Source of the DNA: a bacterium Scap17
GTDB taxonomy: Bacteria > Pseudomonadota > Gammaproteobacteria > Pseudomonadales > Halomonadaceae
DNA: 64,000 nucleotides
Assembly (NCBI GenBank): GCA_013376735.1
Contig: VINJ01000001.1
Span: forward strand, 3,782,001-3,846,000
Direction of reading: 5' to 3'
The notes beneath the pieces are model-generated. The model made no database searches. It was not told where the DNA came from and was given only the letters and a program-made list of their open reading frames with translations. Shown piece by piece: positions 18,820 to 29,010 of this stretch. Position 1 is the stretch's first letter, and the number at the start of each line of letters is the position of its first letter. The translations under genes and the position numbers were made by a program.

Positions 18820-19746
18820 ATGCTGAGCTACACCCTCAAACGGTTGCTGCAGGCGATTCCCACCCTGCTGATCGTGATCACCCTGTCGTTCTTCCTGATG
18901 CGGGTCGCCCCAGGCGGCCCCTTCGATGGCGAGCGCCGCCTGCCCCCGGAAATCGAGCAGAACCTGCGCGCGGCCTATCACCTGGATGAGCCATTGCCGA
19001 TGCAGTATCTGCGCTATCTGGGCGATCTGGTGCAGGGCGATCTCGGCCCGTCCTTCAAGTACAAGGACTTCGATGTCAGCGAGCTGATCAGCCAGGGCTT
19101 CCCGGCCAGTCTGGAGCTGGGCATGTGGGCGATTCTGGCCGCGCTGCTGATCGGGGTGCCGCTGGGGGTGATCGCGGCCATCCGGCGCAACTCGACGGCG
19201 GATTACCTGGTGATGAGTACTGCGCTGGCGGGGATCGCGGTGCCCAACTTCGTGATCGCCCCGCTGCTGGCGCTGGTGTTCGGCGTGCTGCTCGGCTGGT
19301 TGCCGGCCGGCGGTTGGAACGGTGGCGCCTGGCAGAACCTGCTGCTGCCGGTGGTGGCGCTCTCCATCCAGCAGATCGCCTACATCGCCCGCATGATGCG
19401 CGCCAGCATGATCGAGGTGCTCGGCAGTCACTACATCCGCACCGCCCTCGCCAAGGGGCTGAGCGAGTGGAAGGTGATTCTGCGCCATGCATTGCGACCG
19501 GCGATGCTGCCGGTGGTCTCCTACCTCGGCCCGGCCATCGCTGGCATCATCACCGGCTCGGTGGTGATCGAGCAGATCTTCGGCATTCCCGGCATCGGGC
19601 GCTATTTCGTGCAGGGTGCGCTCAATCGTGACTACACCCTGGTGATGGGCACGGTGGTCTTCTATGGCGCCTTGATCCTGCTGCTCAACCTGATCGTCGA
19701 CCTGCTCTACAGCATGCTCGACCCGCAGATCCGCTACGACGACTGA
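18820..19746 (+). CDS. oppB: Oligopeptide ABC transporter permease OppB
   Basis: The protein is 308 residues with six predicted membrane segments. The first is MLSYTLKRLLQAIPTLLIVI, and RVAPGGPFDGER is typical of OppB. The EAA-type loop that contacts the ATPase is IRTALAKGLSEWKVILRHAL. It pairs with OppC to form the inner-membrane channel. It lies 59 bases after the second oppA and 14 bases before oppC. Confidence 0.95.
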   Translation: MLSYTLKRLLQAIPTLLIVITLSFFLMRVAPGGPFDGERRLPPEIEQNLRAAYHLDEPLPMQYLRYLGDLVQGDLGPSFKYKDFDVSELISQGFPASLELGMWAILAALLIGVPLGVIAAIRRNSTADYLVMSTALAGIAVPNFVIAPLLALVFGVLLGWLPAGGWNGGAWQNLLLPVVALSIQQIAYIARMMRASMIEVLGSHYIRTALAKGLSEWKVILRHALRPAMLPVVSYLGPAIAGIITGSVVIEQIFGIPGIGRYFVQGALNRDYTLVMGTVVFYGALILLLNLIVDLLYSMLDPQIRYDD

Positions 19747-19760
19747 CCCGAGGCCCTGAC

Positions 19761-20684
19761 ATGTCACAGACAACTCCCGCTCCCCACGGCACCGGCGGTG
19801 CCAGCGCCTTCGACGGCCAGCCCCCTGCCGCGCCGGCAGGCGACAGCCTGACCCGCGACGCCTGGCGTCGTCTCAAGCAGAACCGCGCTGCCATGTGCAG
19901 CCTGGTGGTGATGGCCGTCATCGTGCTGGCCTGCCTGATCGGCCCGTGGCTGACGCCCTTCGAACTCGACGAGGTCGACTGGAACGCCATCGGCACCGGT
20001 CCGGACCTGGCCTCCGGTCATGTCTTCGGCACCGACGTCAACGGCCGCGACCTGCTGACCCGCACCCTGCATGGCGGCCAGATCTCGCTGTCGGTGGCGC
20101 TGGTCGCCACCTTCGTCAGCCTGGTGATCGGCGTGCTCTACGGCGCCGTCTCCGGCTACTTCGGCGGACGCACCGACAACCTGATGATGCGCTTCGTCGA
20201 CATCATGTATTCGCTGCCGTTCATGTTCCTGGTGATCCTGCTGATGGTGGTGTTCGGTCGCAACATCTTCCTGATCTACGCCACCATCGGCGCGGTGGAG
20301 TGGCTGGACATGTCGCGCATCGTGCGCGGCCAGGTCTTGGCGCTCAAGAAGCGCGAATTCGTGGAGGCGGCGCATGCGCTGGGGGTGCGCGACCTGCAGG
20401 TGGTCACCCGCCATCTGATCCCCAATGCGCTGGGCCCGGTGATCGTCTACGTCACGCTGACGGTGCCCAAGGTCATCCTGCTGGAAAGCTTCCTGTCGTT
20501 CCTCGGCCTCGGCGTGCAGGAACCGCTGACCTCGTGGGGCGTGTTGATCTCCGAAGGCAAGGACATGATGGAGACCGTCCCCTGGATGCTGCTGGTGCCC
20601 TCGGCCTTCCTCGCCGCGACTCTGTTCTGCCTCAACTTCCTCGGCGATGGGCTGCGTGACGCCCTCGACCCCAAGACTCGCTGA
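19761..20684 (+). CDS. oppC: Oligopeptide ABC transporter permease OppC
   Basis: The protein is 307 residues. It has a soluble N-terminal tail, then a first membrane helix near MCSLVVMAVIVLACLIG, a periplasmic segment with FGTDVNGRDLLTR typical of OppC/DppC, and five further helices. The EAA loop is VEAAHALGVRDLQVVTRHL. It partners OppB. The neighbouring genes are spaced 14-15 bases apart. Confidence 0.95.
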   Translation: MSQTTPAPHGTGGASAFDGQPPAAPAGDSLTRDAWRRLKQNRAAMCSLVVMAVIVLACLIGPWLTPFELDEVDWNAIGTGPDLASGHVFGTDVNGRDLLTRTLHGGQISLSVALVATFVSLVIGVLYGAVSGYFGGRTDNLMMRFVDIMYSLPFMFLVILLMVVFGRNIFLIYATIGAVEWLDMSRIVRGQVLALKKREFVEAAHALGVRDLQVVTRHLIPNALGPVIVYVTLTVPKVILLESFLSFLGLGVQEPLTSWGVLISEGKDMMETVPWMLLVPSAFLAATLFCLNFLGDGLRDALDPKTR

Positions 20685-20699
20685 ACCGGAGCGCTGATC

Positions 20700-22427
20700 A
20701 TGACTTCTTCACCCTCTACCTCCGGCACCTCCTCCAGCCTGCCGCCAGCACGCAACGCCGCCGACCAGGCCCGCGCCGACACCCTGACTCGCCTGGGACT
20801 GGCGGCCGAGGCGCCGGGCACGCCACCGCTGATGGAGATCGATGACCTCAAGGTCGACTTCCAGCTGCCGGACGGCGCGGTACCCGCCGTCAAGGGTGTC
20901 AGCTTCACCCTCAACAAGGGCGAGACGCTGGCGCTGGTCGGCGAGTCCGGCTCCGGCAAGTCGGTCACGTCCACCGCCATCCTGCGCCTGCTGCCGGAAC
21001 TCGCCGAGATCAAGGGCGCCATCCGCCTGCGCGGCGAAGACCTGCTGAGTGCCTCGACGCGGCGCATGCGCGAGCTGCGCGGCAACCGCATCGCCACCGT
21101 CTTCCAGGAGCCGATGACCTCGCTCAATCCGCTGCACCGCATCGGGCGCCAGATCATCGAGGTACTGGCGCTGCACCGTGACCTCAAGGGCCGCGCGGCT
21201 CGCCACAAGGCGCTGGAATTGCTCGAGCAGGTCGGCATCCCGGAGCCGGCGCGACGTATCGACAGCTATCCCCACGAGCTGTCCGGTGGCCAGCGTCAGC
21301 GCGTGATGATCGCCATAGCGCTGGCCTGCGAGCCGGACCTGCTGATCGCCGATGAGCCGACCACCGCGCTGGATGTCACGGTGCAGGCGCAGATCCTGCG
21401 GCTGCTCAAGTCGCTGCAGCAGCGCTACGGCATGGCGATCCTGTTCATCACCCACGACCTGAGCATCGTGCGCCACTTCGCGGACCGCGTCTGCGTGATG
21501 CGTCACGGCGAGCTGCTGGAAACCGGCGCCACCCACGACGTCTTCGAGAGCCCGCAGCACGCCTACACCCGCATGCTGATCGATGCCGAACCGGCCGGTG
21601 AGAAGGCCCCGGTGGCCGCGGATGCACCGGTGCTGCTGTCGGCGCGCGATGTGCGTGTCAGCTTCACCATCAAGCGTCCGCTGTTCGGGCCCAAGGTCGC
21701 CTTCGAGGCGGTGCGCGGCATCGATCTCGAGGTGCGACGCGGCCAGACCATCGGCATCGTCGGCGAGTCCGGCTCCGGCAAGTCGACGCTGGGGCGCGCC
21801 CTGCTGCGCCTGCTCAAGAGCCAGGGCCATATCAGCTTCGATGGCGTCGATATCATGCCGCTGGACAAGTCGGGCATGCGCCCCTTGCGCTCGCGCATGC
21901 AGGTCGTCTTCCAGGACCCCTTCGGCTCCCTGTCGCCGCGCCTGACCGTGGGCGAGATCATCAGCGAAGGCCTGCGCGTGCATCACCCCGAGCTCAATCG
22001 CGCCCAGCGCGATGCGCGGGTCTGCGACGCCCTGAGCGAGGTCAGCCTCGACCCCGGCATGCGCAATCGCTATCCGCATGAGTTCTCCGGCGGTCAGCGC
22101 CAGCGCATCGCCATCGCCCGTGCCCTGGTGCTCAAGCCGGAATTCCTGCTGCTGGACGAGCCGACCTCGGCGCTGGACCGCTCGGTACAGGTCACGGTGA
22201 TCGACCTGCTGCGCGACCTGCAGGCGCGCCATGGCCTGACCTATCTGTTCATCAGCCATGACCTGGCGGTAGTCCGTGCGCTGTCAGATCACCTCATCGT
22301 GATGAAGGAAGGCGAGGTGGTGGAAAGCGGCAGCACCCACGCCATCTTCGAAGCACCCCGTGAGCGTTATACGCGTGAATTGATGCAGGCCGCCTTCGCC
22401 CCGGACCTGGGCCAGACGCACCACTGA
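20700..22427 (+). CDS. Fused oligopeptide transporter ATPase OppD-OppF
   Basis: This 575-residue protein carries two complete ABC ATPase domains in one chain. Domain 1 (about 40-295) has Walker [10 protein letters not shown], signature LSGGQRQRV and Walker [14 protein letters not shown]. Domain 2 (about 310-570) has [18 protein letters not shown] and [13 protein letters not shown]. Most Opp systems use separate OppD and OppF proteins; fused forms (YejF/GsiA-like) are known. I see none of the cysteine cluster that some OppD/F chains carry after the ABC core. It powers uptake through OppBC. Confidence 0.93.
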   Translation: MTSSPSTSGTSSSLPPARNAADQARADTLTRLGLAAEAPGTPPLMEIDDLKVDFQLPDGAVPAVKGVSFTLNKGETLALVGESGSGKSVTSTAILRLLPELAEIKGAIRLRGEDLLSASTRRMRELRGNRIATVFQEPMTSLNPLHRIGRQIIEVLALHRDLKGRAARHKALELLEQVGIPEPARRIDSYPHELSGGQRQRVMIAIALACEPDLLIADEPTTALDVTVQAQILRLLKSLQQRYGMAILFITHDLSIVRHFADRVCVMRHGELLETGATHDVFESPQHAYTRMLIDAEPAGEKAPVAADAPVLLSARDVRVSFTIKRPLFGPKVAFEAVRGIDLEVRRGQTIGIVGESGSGKSTLGRALLRLLKSQGHISFDGVDIMPLDKSGMRPLRSRMQVVFQDPFGSLSPRLTVGEIISEGLRVHHPELNRAQRDARVCDALSEVSLDPGMRNRYPHEFSGGQRQRIAIARALVLKPEFLLLDEPTSALDRSVQVTVIDLLRDLQARHGLTYLFISHDLAVVRALSDHLIVMKEGEVVESGSTHAIFEAPRERYTRELMQAAFAPDLGQTHH

Positions 22428-22450
22428 CACCCTGAAAAGACGACATGCCT

Positions 22451-22472
22451 GATGGGCGCTGCGGCGTCCATC
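22451..22472 (+). terminator. Possible weak terminator hairpin after opp
   Basis: A 9-bp stem with one G-T wobble (22451-22459 with 22464-22472) has a 4-base loop and lies 24 bases past the ATPase stop. It has no T tract. The following gap to 22669 also contains a 7-bp, 2-base-loop hairpin at 22604-22619 and no gene. Confidence 0.35.
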
Positions 22473-22669
22473 AAGACCCCGCTTTGCCCGGGAAAAGGCG
22501 CAGGGCCTCATCACTGCCTGTCTGAAGGGTGGCGATGAGCGCCCGGCCTCGCCCCGGGCAAGGGCAGCCGAGTCGCTCACACGAATCGACATTGGCTGCC
22601 AACCGGGTGCTTGCACCCGACCGAGGCCGGAGTAGGGCGCTCCGGCATTACCCACACCGATGGAAAGAC

Positions 22670-23862
22670 ATGCACAGGATGACGATGCAACCTACAACAA
22701 CAGCCAGCATCCCCCTCCACACTCACTCACGACTGCGTCACGCGATTGGCGCAGCCCTGCTCGGCACGGGACTGCTGAGCATGAGCCCCATGGCCCAGGC
22801 CATCGAGGTCTACAAGACGGATACCGACCGCGTCGAGTTCAGTGGCCGCCTGGCGGCGTTTGCGGTGATCCAGGATGGCGCACACGACGAGATCTACAAC
22901 GGCGGCTCGCGGGTGCGCCTGGTCCACGAGCATCAGTTCGAGCAGGGCTGGAGCTCCATCATCCGCGCCGAATGGGGCTTCGATCCCTGGTTCAAGGACG
23001 GCACCGATGCTCACTACAAGCGCATGCTCTATGCCGGAGCGGCGCACGAGAAATGGGGCAGCTTCACGGTCGGCAAGCAGTATGGCCCCTGGTACGACAT
23101 GGTGGCCGTCAACACCGACTGGTTCTGGATCAATGGTGGCGAGGCGTCCGGCACCTTCGAAGGCCGCAGCGGTGACGGCGGCCTGCATGGCACGGGGCGG
23201 CCGGACAACTCGCTCTACTGGAAGAAGAGCTTCGACGACGTCACTGTCGGCCTGCTCTACCAGCTCGGCCATGATGGTCAGCACAGCAACGAGACCTCAC
23301 TCTTCGAGGATGGCGTCTTCACCACCGAGACCGAGTATTCGGGGTATGAGCGTGACTACAGCTATGAAGCCGCGCTCAACTGGCACCCGAACGAGGACTT
23401 CACGTGGGCGGCGTCTTCCACCATACGGAGCTGAGCGACTACGAGAGCGGCAACAGCGAGAACGGCGATATCGATGCCTGGCTGCTCGGCGGTCACTGGT
23501 CACCGGGCAACTGGTACATCGCCCTCGTCGGCGGGGAGTATCGCAACCACATCGCCGGCAACACCCTGGACTCCTCGGAAGATTTCGTCGACAAGGCGCG
23601 CGGCGCGGAATTCGTGGTCAACTACAAGTTCAAGGAGGTCATCTGGGGCGATGACAGTGTCGAGCTCTACGGTGGCTTGAATCACCTGGAGGACGCCGAC
23701 AGCGAAGCACGCTACGCCTATCAGATTCTGGGCGCGGCCTGGCGGGTCAAGGACCTGACGCTGGCCACCGAGTATCGCTTCGACAACAGCCGCCAGTCGG
23801 ACGGCAGCGAGTACAGCGCCGACCGCGACCAGTTGATGTTCCTGGCGCGTTACGACTTCTGA
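22670..23862 (+). pseudogene. Outer-membrane general porin, interrupted by a one-base frameshift
   Basis: From ATG 22670 a signal peptide (ending near MSPMAQA) leads into a Gram-negative porin barrel (EVYKTDTDRVEFSGRLAAF, GSFTVGKQYGPWYDM). That frame stops at 23434, and the barrel resumes in the +1-related frame (GGVFHHTELSDYESG) up to a proper C-terminus ending in aromatic Phe (LMFLARYDF). The switch falls at the G run 23406-23408, where one extra G would restore ...FTWGGVFHHTEL. Either the gene is a recent pseudogene, phase variation occurs, or the read lacks a base. The remainder is intact, which argues against long-standing decay. Confidence 0.85.
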
Positions 23863-23951
23863 TCGTCATGTCAGACGCTGGTGACGGTTCGCCAATGCTC
23901 GCGCTGAGGCGATAGTTTCGCCCTTGCCTGATGAACCCGGCAGGGACGACA

Positions 23952-23985
23952 AAAAAACGCCCGGTCATATGACCGGGCGTTTTTT
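23952..23985. terminator. Bidirectional terminator between porin and fadL
   Basis: A 15-bp perfect stem (23952-23966 with 23971-23985), loop atat, has A-run and T-run flanks built into it. It is well placed for both convergent genes. Confidence 0.9.
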
Positions 23986-24011
23986 GTATCGGCTGTATCG
24001 GCTGTATCGGT
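23985..24011 (+). repeat. Three tandem 9-bp repeats (tgtatcggc)
   Basis: Copies start at 23985, 23994 and 24003; the last differs in its final base. They lie directly after the terminator and before the fadL stop. No function is evident; this is probably a replication-slippage tract. Confidence 0.7.
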
Positions 24012-24050
24012 TGTTCCGAGACCAGCTCAGGGTTTCAGCCGCTTAGGTAC

Positions 24051-25316
24051 TCAGAAGCGATAGGTCGCGCCGAGACCGAAGCCATGCGCTTCATTCTCGT
24101 AATCGGCTTCATAGGTGCCACGGTTGGGTTCGCTCAGGCTGACGGTGGCCGTCTCTTCCCACAGGTAGGTGTAGGCCATGTCGATGGTCAGCTCCGGCAT
24201 CGGCGTCCAGCCGGCCCCCAGCGAGAAGATGGTGCGATCCCCGGACGGGATACGCGCGCTGCGATGCTCATCCACGGTCGGGCTGTCATCGAAGGCCATG
24301 CCGGTACGCAGCACCCACTGCGGATTGAGCTGATAGCTCAGACCGACCGCGTACTGCCAGCTATCCTCGTAGCCCTGCTCCTCGACGATGTCGCTCATGT
24401 TGTCGACTTCCACCGCGATCTCGTCGAAGCGGCTCCAGTGCACCCAGGTCACGCCCGCCATCAGCGTCCAGCGATCATCCAGCTTGTGCGTCACGGAGAA
24501 GTCGATGCTTTCCGGCAAGGTCATGTCCAGCGACGCATCCTGCTCGGTATTCGCGAAGCCCGCGCCAGTGAAGACATTGTTGTACTTGGCCTCGCCGTCC
24601 AGGCTGTAATCCACCTTGGAGCGATAGGACAGACCGAGACGAGTACTTTCCACCGGCTGGAAGATGACCCCGACGTTGTAGCCCCAGGCGGCATCGTCGC
24701 CCTTGATCTTGACCTTGCCATCGCCTGCGCCGACATCGAGAGTATTTGACGTCAACTCACCCTTGATACTGTTGTAGGTCACACCGGCGCCGATGGCCCA
24801 CTTGTCATTGATGCGGTAGGAGATGGTCGGCTGGGCGGTGACCACCTCGACTTCACTGTAATTGGCGAAATAGCGGCCGCGGAAATCAGAACCATAATCG
24901 GTGATCACACCAAAGGGCGCGTAGACCCCGAAGCCCAGTGCTACCCGATCATTCATCGGCTGCACGTAATAGAAGGAAGGCACTGCCGCCCCCGGCACCA
25001 TGTCACCGTCATCTCCGCCAGAGACTGGCCGACCGAGTGCATCATTCGCGCTGGCGACATCAATATCGGTATTGACGTCCAGATAGGTCACACCGCCGGT
25101 GATCTGGGCACGATCCAGGAAGGACATGCCGGCCGGGTTGCCGAACACGGTGGAGGCATCATTGGCATTCGAGGCGCGCCCGGCGAAGGAGGTGCCCTGG
25201 GTACTGACACTCTGCTCGTTCAGCTGGAAGGCCCCCGCGTGAACGCCACCGGCATAAGCCGTGGCTACCGTTGCCAGAGCGACCCCGAGGGTGAGTTTGT
25301 TCATCTTGTTTTTCAT
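24051..25316 (-). CDS. fadL: Long-chain fatty acid outer-membrane transporter FadL/OmpP1 family
   Basis: The protein is 421 residues from ATG 25316, with an alternative ATG at 25304. The signal peptide ends near GGVHA. The mature N-terminus GAFQLNEQSVSTQGTSFAGR is the FadL hatch signature, followed by NASTVFGNPAGMSF-like residues. The C-terminus ends with the barrel-assembly pattern GLGATYRF. It allows passive uptake of hydrophobic compounds such as long-chain fatty acids; substrate specificity cannot be read from sequence. Single gene, convergent with the porin. Confidence 0.9.
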   Translation of the reverse strand: MKNKMNKLTLGVALATVATAYAGGVHAGAFQLNEQSVSTQGTSFAGRASNANDASTVFGNPAGMSFLDRAQITGGVTYLDVNTDIDVASANDALGRPVSGGDDGDMVPGAAVPSFYYVQPMNDRVALGFGVYAPFGVITDYGSDFRGRYFANYSEVEVVTAQPTISYRINDKWAIGAGVTYNSIKGELTSNTLDVGAGDGKVKIKGDDAAWGYNVGVIFQPVESTRLGLSYRSKVDYSLDGEAKYNNVFTGAGFANTEQDASLDMTLPESIDFSVTHKLDDRWTLMAGVTWVHWSRFDEIAVEVDNMSDIVEEQGYEDSWQYAVGLSYQLNPQWVLRTGMAFDDSPTVDEHRSARIPSGDRTIFSLGAGWTPMPELTIDMAYTYLWEETATVSLSEPNRGTYEADYENEAHGFGLGATYRF

Positions 25317-25625
25317 TATGGATGGCGTCCCATTGCAGGTGGCTGGAGAGCCGCATGTTGTTGTTATCATTCGTTGATGCATAGCTCTGTCATCTACGTT
25401 TTGGGCGAGTCGTGCGTTCAAGTCAAGGGCGAACGTTTGTTTGAATAGGGAGATTTCTAGTATGCAGGGAACTTTCATTCATGTCTGCACTGTCACGTGC
25501 TGCTAAACCCCTGACCTGACGAGGATTTAGTGCCTTGTCGCCAGCGTTTAAAACACGGCAGCCCCCTCTGCTCCCCCCTCTAGCCTATTGGTCGAACATC
25601 AGACTTTTCGTATGTATCGGCTCGC
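25317..25625. other. Intergenic region upstream of fadL
   Basis: No gene is visible. It should carry the fadL promoter on the - strand. A 14-base element, cgaacgtttgtttg (25431-25444), resembles half-matching sites of PsrA-type fatty-acid repressors (CAAAC-N4-GTTCG on the - strand). That resemblance is weak evidence only. Confidence 0.3.
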
Positions 25626-25657
25626 TTGACCTATGTGCAACACATAAGTCTTAAACT
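25626..25657 (+). promoter_or_regulatory. MerR-type promoter/operator of the copper operon
   Basis: A -35 box TTGACC (25626-25631) and a -10-like TAAACT (25652-25657) are separated by 20 bases. That over-long spacer is characteristic of promoters activated by MerR-family proteins through DNA untwisting. The spacer contains a dyad, gac-c-tatgtg-caa-cacata-a-gtc (25628-25650), with 9 of 10 positions paired. The first gene downstream is a MerR regulator, so autoregulation is likely. Confidence 0.7.
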
Positions 25658-25747
25658 GATGATCAGTCACGGAACATTGGCTGCCGACAAACCTACAGGG
25701 CAGCTGGATGCTCTCTCCGCCACTCTTCATCACGAGGAGGTGTTGCA

Positions 25748-26203
25748 ATGAAAGTCGCTGAACTGGCCCGCGCGGGAGGCGTCACCGCTGAAACCGTTCG
25801 CCACTACACGCGCCAAGGGCTGATCACGGCCCGACGTGATCCCGTCAACAACTACCAGCGCTTCGATGAGCAGGCGCTGGTACGCCTCAAATTCATCAGT
25901 CAGGCACGCCAGCTGGGCTTCAGCCTTGCCGATATCAAACAGATTCTCGAGCAGGCGGACCAGCACGACTCGCCTTGCCCGCTGGTGCGTGACCTGCTGC
26001 GACAGCACCTGCCGAGAGTGCGCGATCGCATTCGTGAGCTGGAAGCCCTGGCAGGGCGCATGGAGCATGCGCTGGATTGCTGGCAGGACCTGCCGGATGG
26101 CGTGCCGGACGGCAACAGTGTGTGCTGTCTGATCGAAGGCTTTCCGCAGGACATGCCCGACACCGCTTCCACTTCCAAACGCCGCGACGGGGGGCACTCA
26201 TGA
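25748..26203 (+). CDS. MerR family heavy-metal-responsive regulator of the copA operon
   Basis: The protein is 151 residues: an N-terminal winged HTH ([20 protein letters not shown]), a long dimerisation helix, and a C-terminal metal loop. Cysteines are at 77, 111, 126 and 127. C77 (SPCPLV) and the SVCCLIE pair (126/127) are candidate ligands. This pattern is not exactly CueR, whose two loop cysteines are about eight residues apart, and C77 is a position used by ZntR/CadR-type sensors. Because it is coupled by ATGA to a Cu(I) ATPase, I infer a copper or silver sensor. The start has GAGGAGG-like sequence upstream. Confidence 0.85.
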   Translation: MKVAELARAGGVTAETVRHYTRQGLITARRDPVNNYQRFDEQALVRLKFISQARQLGFSLADIKQILEQADQHDSPCPLVRDLLRQHLPRVRDRIRELEALAGRMEHALDCWQDLPDGVPDGNSVCCLIEGFPQDMPDTASTSKRRDGGHS

Positions 26204-29010
26204 TGACCCCGCCACTTCCCGAGACGCGCCTTCTGCAGGCGCCAGGCATCCATTGTCAGGGCTGTGTCAACAGGATTCGTCGTGCCCTGCAGGCGCAGGA
26301 CCCACAGGCCGAGTTGCTCGGGGCACCTGACGCGGAGCTGTTGCTGATGCATAGCCAGCTGTCATCCACGACATTGCAGGAAGTCGCGGAAGACTGCGGC
26401 TATCCCCTCCGGGAGGAAGCCCTGCCGGTACGCGCCCATCACGATCTGTCGGTGTACGGTATGCACTGCCAGAAGTGCGTCGCCAGATTGCGCGAGGCCA
26501 TCCAGCACTGGGATGAGGCTGCGCAAGTCACTGGCACGCCGAAAGAAGACATTCTCGACGTGGACACCTGTCTGCCGCGCGGACTGCTCGAGCGCATCAT
26601 CCTCGAGACGGACTATTCGCTTGAGGCCCACGCCGAGGTGGATGAAGCTCAAGTCGCGCCGGCTGCGAACGCGTCAAGTGCTGCGAACAAGGCAGCGACT
26701 GCGAGCCAGCCAGCCGATAGCGCAAGCACCGAGTTCTCACTGTCCGGCGTCACCTGTGCCAGCTGCGTGGCGACGATCCAGAAGGCACTGGATGGCCTGG
26801 ATGGAGTTGAGCAGGCGCAGGTCAACTTCGCCTCGCGCACCGCCCAGGTCACGAGCCGCCTCGCTCCCGACGAGATCGCCTCTGCCATCGAAGGTGTCGG
26901 CTACGGGGCAAGCCTGGTGGAAGACGCGCAGGCCGGTGAGCAGCAACAGCAGGAAGACGCCGATCAGGAATATCGCTCTCGTGTCCGCGACAGCGTGCTG
27001 TCGCTGGGCATCGGTATCCCCCTGATGATCAGCATGTTCTTCCATCACCCCGGCTTCGAGGGGCTCGAGCGCGGGGTGTGGCTGGCGATCGGCGTCGCCG
27101 TGCTGGGCGTGCTCGCCACGGCAGGACGCAGCTTCTTCACCAGCGCCTGGAAGGCCTTCACGCACCATCAGGCCAACATGGATACGCTGGTGGCGCTCGG
27201 TACCGGGGCCGCTTGGCTCTACTCCATGGGCGTGCTGCTGTTCCCCGAGAGCGTGCCCCCGGCGGCGCGCGGGCTCTACTTTGAAGCCTCGACCATGATC
27301 ATCGGTTTGATCAGCCTGGGGCAGGCGCTGGAAGTCCGCGCCCGGGGCCGTACTCAGCAGGCGCTGCGCGCGCTGCTGGATCTGCAGACTCGCACTGCCC
27401 GCGTGATCCGCGACGGTGGAGAGCGCGAGATCGATATCAATGAGGTCCGCAGCGGGGACCAGGTGCGCATTCGCCCCGGTGAGCGCATTCCGGTGGACGG
27501 CAGGGTCATCGAGGGCCAGAGCCATATCGATGAATCGATGCTCAGCGGTGAACCGCTGCCCGTGTCACGCGGTATCGGCGATGAAGTAGCCGCCGGCACG
27601 CTCAATACGCGTGGCAGCCTGGTCTTCGAGGTCGAGCGCGTCGGTAGCGAGACGCGCCTGGGACGCATCATCAGCCAGGTGCGTCAGGCGCAGAATTCGC
27701 GCCCGCCGATCGGCCGATTGGCTGACACCATTTCCGGCGTATTCGTGCCCAGCGTGATGATCATCGCCATCGTCGCGGCGCTGGTGTGGTTCAACTTCGG
27801 GCCTGCGCCGACCGGCGTGCATATGCTGGTGGTCGCGACGGCGGTACTCGTCATCGCCTGCCCGTGTGCGCTGGGTCTGGCGACGCCGATCTCGACCATG
27901 ATCGGGGTCGGCAAGGCAGCGGAGCATGGCGTGCTGGTACGCAGCGGTGAGGCACTGCAGACCGCCAGTCGCTTGACCGCACTGGTGGTCGACAAGACGG
28001 GCACCCTGACGCGCGGCAAGCCGGAGGTCACCGCGGTCTCGCTCCTCGAAGGGGAAGACGAGGAAGCCATACTGGATGCAGCATATGCACTGGAGCGGGG
28101 CTCCGAGCACCCGCTGGCCGCGGCACTGCTGGCACATATCGAAGACAGACGCCCCGATGCTTCGCGCAGCAAGTCCTTCCATGACTACCAGACCATCAGC
28201 GGGCGCGGCATTCAGGCCCAAGACGATGTAGGGCGCACCTGGCGCATGGGCAACGCTGCCATGCTGGAAGAGGCAGGTATCAGCCTGGCCCCTCTCAGCG
28301 AGCAGATCACGGCGCTGGAAGACAATGCGCGCACCCTGATTCTGATGGCCCGCGACGATAAATTGCTCGCCGTCTTCGGCCTGGCCGACCCGCTGCGTGA
28401 CGATAGCCGCGATGCCATCGCTCGCCTGCATGCCATCGGCCTCAAGGTAATCATGCTGACCGGTGACAACCCTCACACGGCAGCGGCCGTGGCGCGCGAG
28501 ACCGGTATCGATGATTACCGTGCCGGCGCCTCACCGAATGACAAGCATGATGAGATCGCGCGGCTGCAGCGGGAAGGCCATGTCGTCGGAATGGTAGGGG
28601 ATGGCATCAATGATGCCCCTGCGCTGGCGCTGGCCGATGTCGGCTTCGCCATGGGCGAAGGTACCGACGTCGCCATCGAGACCGCCGGTATCACGCTGAT
28701 GCAGCCGTCGCTGGGCGGGGTCGCGGATGCGATCGCGATCAGCCAGGCCACCCTGCGCAACATCAAGCAGAACCTGGTCGGGGCCTTCGGCTACAACCTG
28801 ATCGGCATCCCGATTGCCGCCGGCATCCTCTACCCCTTCACGGGCATGTTGCTGTCACCGGTCATCGCGGGACTGGCCATGTCCTTGTCCTCGGTCACCG
28901 TCGTGACCAATGCCAATCGGCTGCGTCGATATACGCCCCCGGGCGCAGCTGGATCCGCGACGGGTAACCCCGAGAATACCGCCACCACCTCGCAAGGAGC
29001 GTCGGCATGA
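26200..29010 (+). CDS. copA: Cu(I)-translocating P1B-type ATPase CopA
   Basis: The pump exports cytosolic copper, and perhaps silver, across the inner membrane. It is 936 residues from ATG 26200, coupled to the regulator. The N-terminus has three CxxC segments: C19/C22 (GIHCQGC), C90/C93 (GMHCQKC) and C186/C189 (GVTCASC). Only the third looks like a standard HMA domain. The core has SGEPLPV (actuator), CPC at 554-556 in the ion path, DKTGT with phosphorylated D598, the SEHPLAAAL histidine region and [10 protein letters not shown]. The C-terminal helix with [12 protein letters not shown] is the Cu-ATPase signature. It ends in an overlapping micro-ORF. Confidence 0.95.
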   Translation: MMTPPLPETRLLQAPGIHCQGCVNRIRRALQAQDPQAELLGAPDAELLLMHSQLSSTTLQEVAEDCGYPLREEALPVRAHHDLSVYGMHCQKCVARLREAIQHWDEAAQVTGTPKEDILDVDTCLPRGLLERIILETDYSLEAHAEVDEAQVAPAANASSAANKAATASQPADSASTEFSLSGVTCASCVATIQKALDGLDGVEQAQVNFASRTAQVTSRLAPDEIASAIEGVGYGASLVEDAQAGEQQQQEDADQEYRSRVRDSVLSLGIGIPLMISMFFHHPGFEGLERGVWLAIGVAVLGVLATAGRSFFTSAWKAFTHHQANMDTLVALGTGAAWLYSMGVLLFPESVPPAARGLYFEASTMIIGLISLGQALEVRARGRTQQALRALLDLQTRTARVIRDGGEREIDINEVRSGDQVRIRPGERIPVDGRVIEGQSHIDESMLSGEPLPVSRGIGDEVAAGTLNTRGSLVFEVERVGSETRLGRIISQVRQAQNSRPPIGRLADTISGVFVPSVMIIAIVAALVWFNFGPAPTGVHMLVVATAVLVIACPCALGLATPISTMIGVGKAAEHGVLVRSGEALQTASRLTALVVDKTGTLTRGKPEVTAVSLLEGEDEEAILDAAYALERGSEHPLAAALLAHIEDRRPDASRSKSFHDYQTISGRGIQAQDDVGRTWRMGNAAMLEEAGISLAPLSEQITALEDNARTLILMARDDKLLAVFGLADPLRDDSRDAIARLHAIGLKVIMLTGDNPHTAAAVARETGIDDYRAGASPNDKHDEIARLQREGHVVGMVGDGINDAPALALADVGFAMGEGTDVAIETAGITLMQPSLGGVADAIAISQATLRNIKQNLVGAFGYNLIGIPIAAGILYPFTGMLLSPVIAGLAMSLSSVTVVTNANRLRRYTPPGAAGSATGNPENTATTSQGASA

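Noticed and set aside
20709-22259. 516-residue open frame on the - strand
   Set aside because: Antisense of the fused OppDF gene, which has full ABC motifs.
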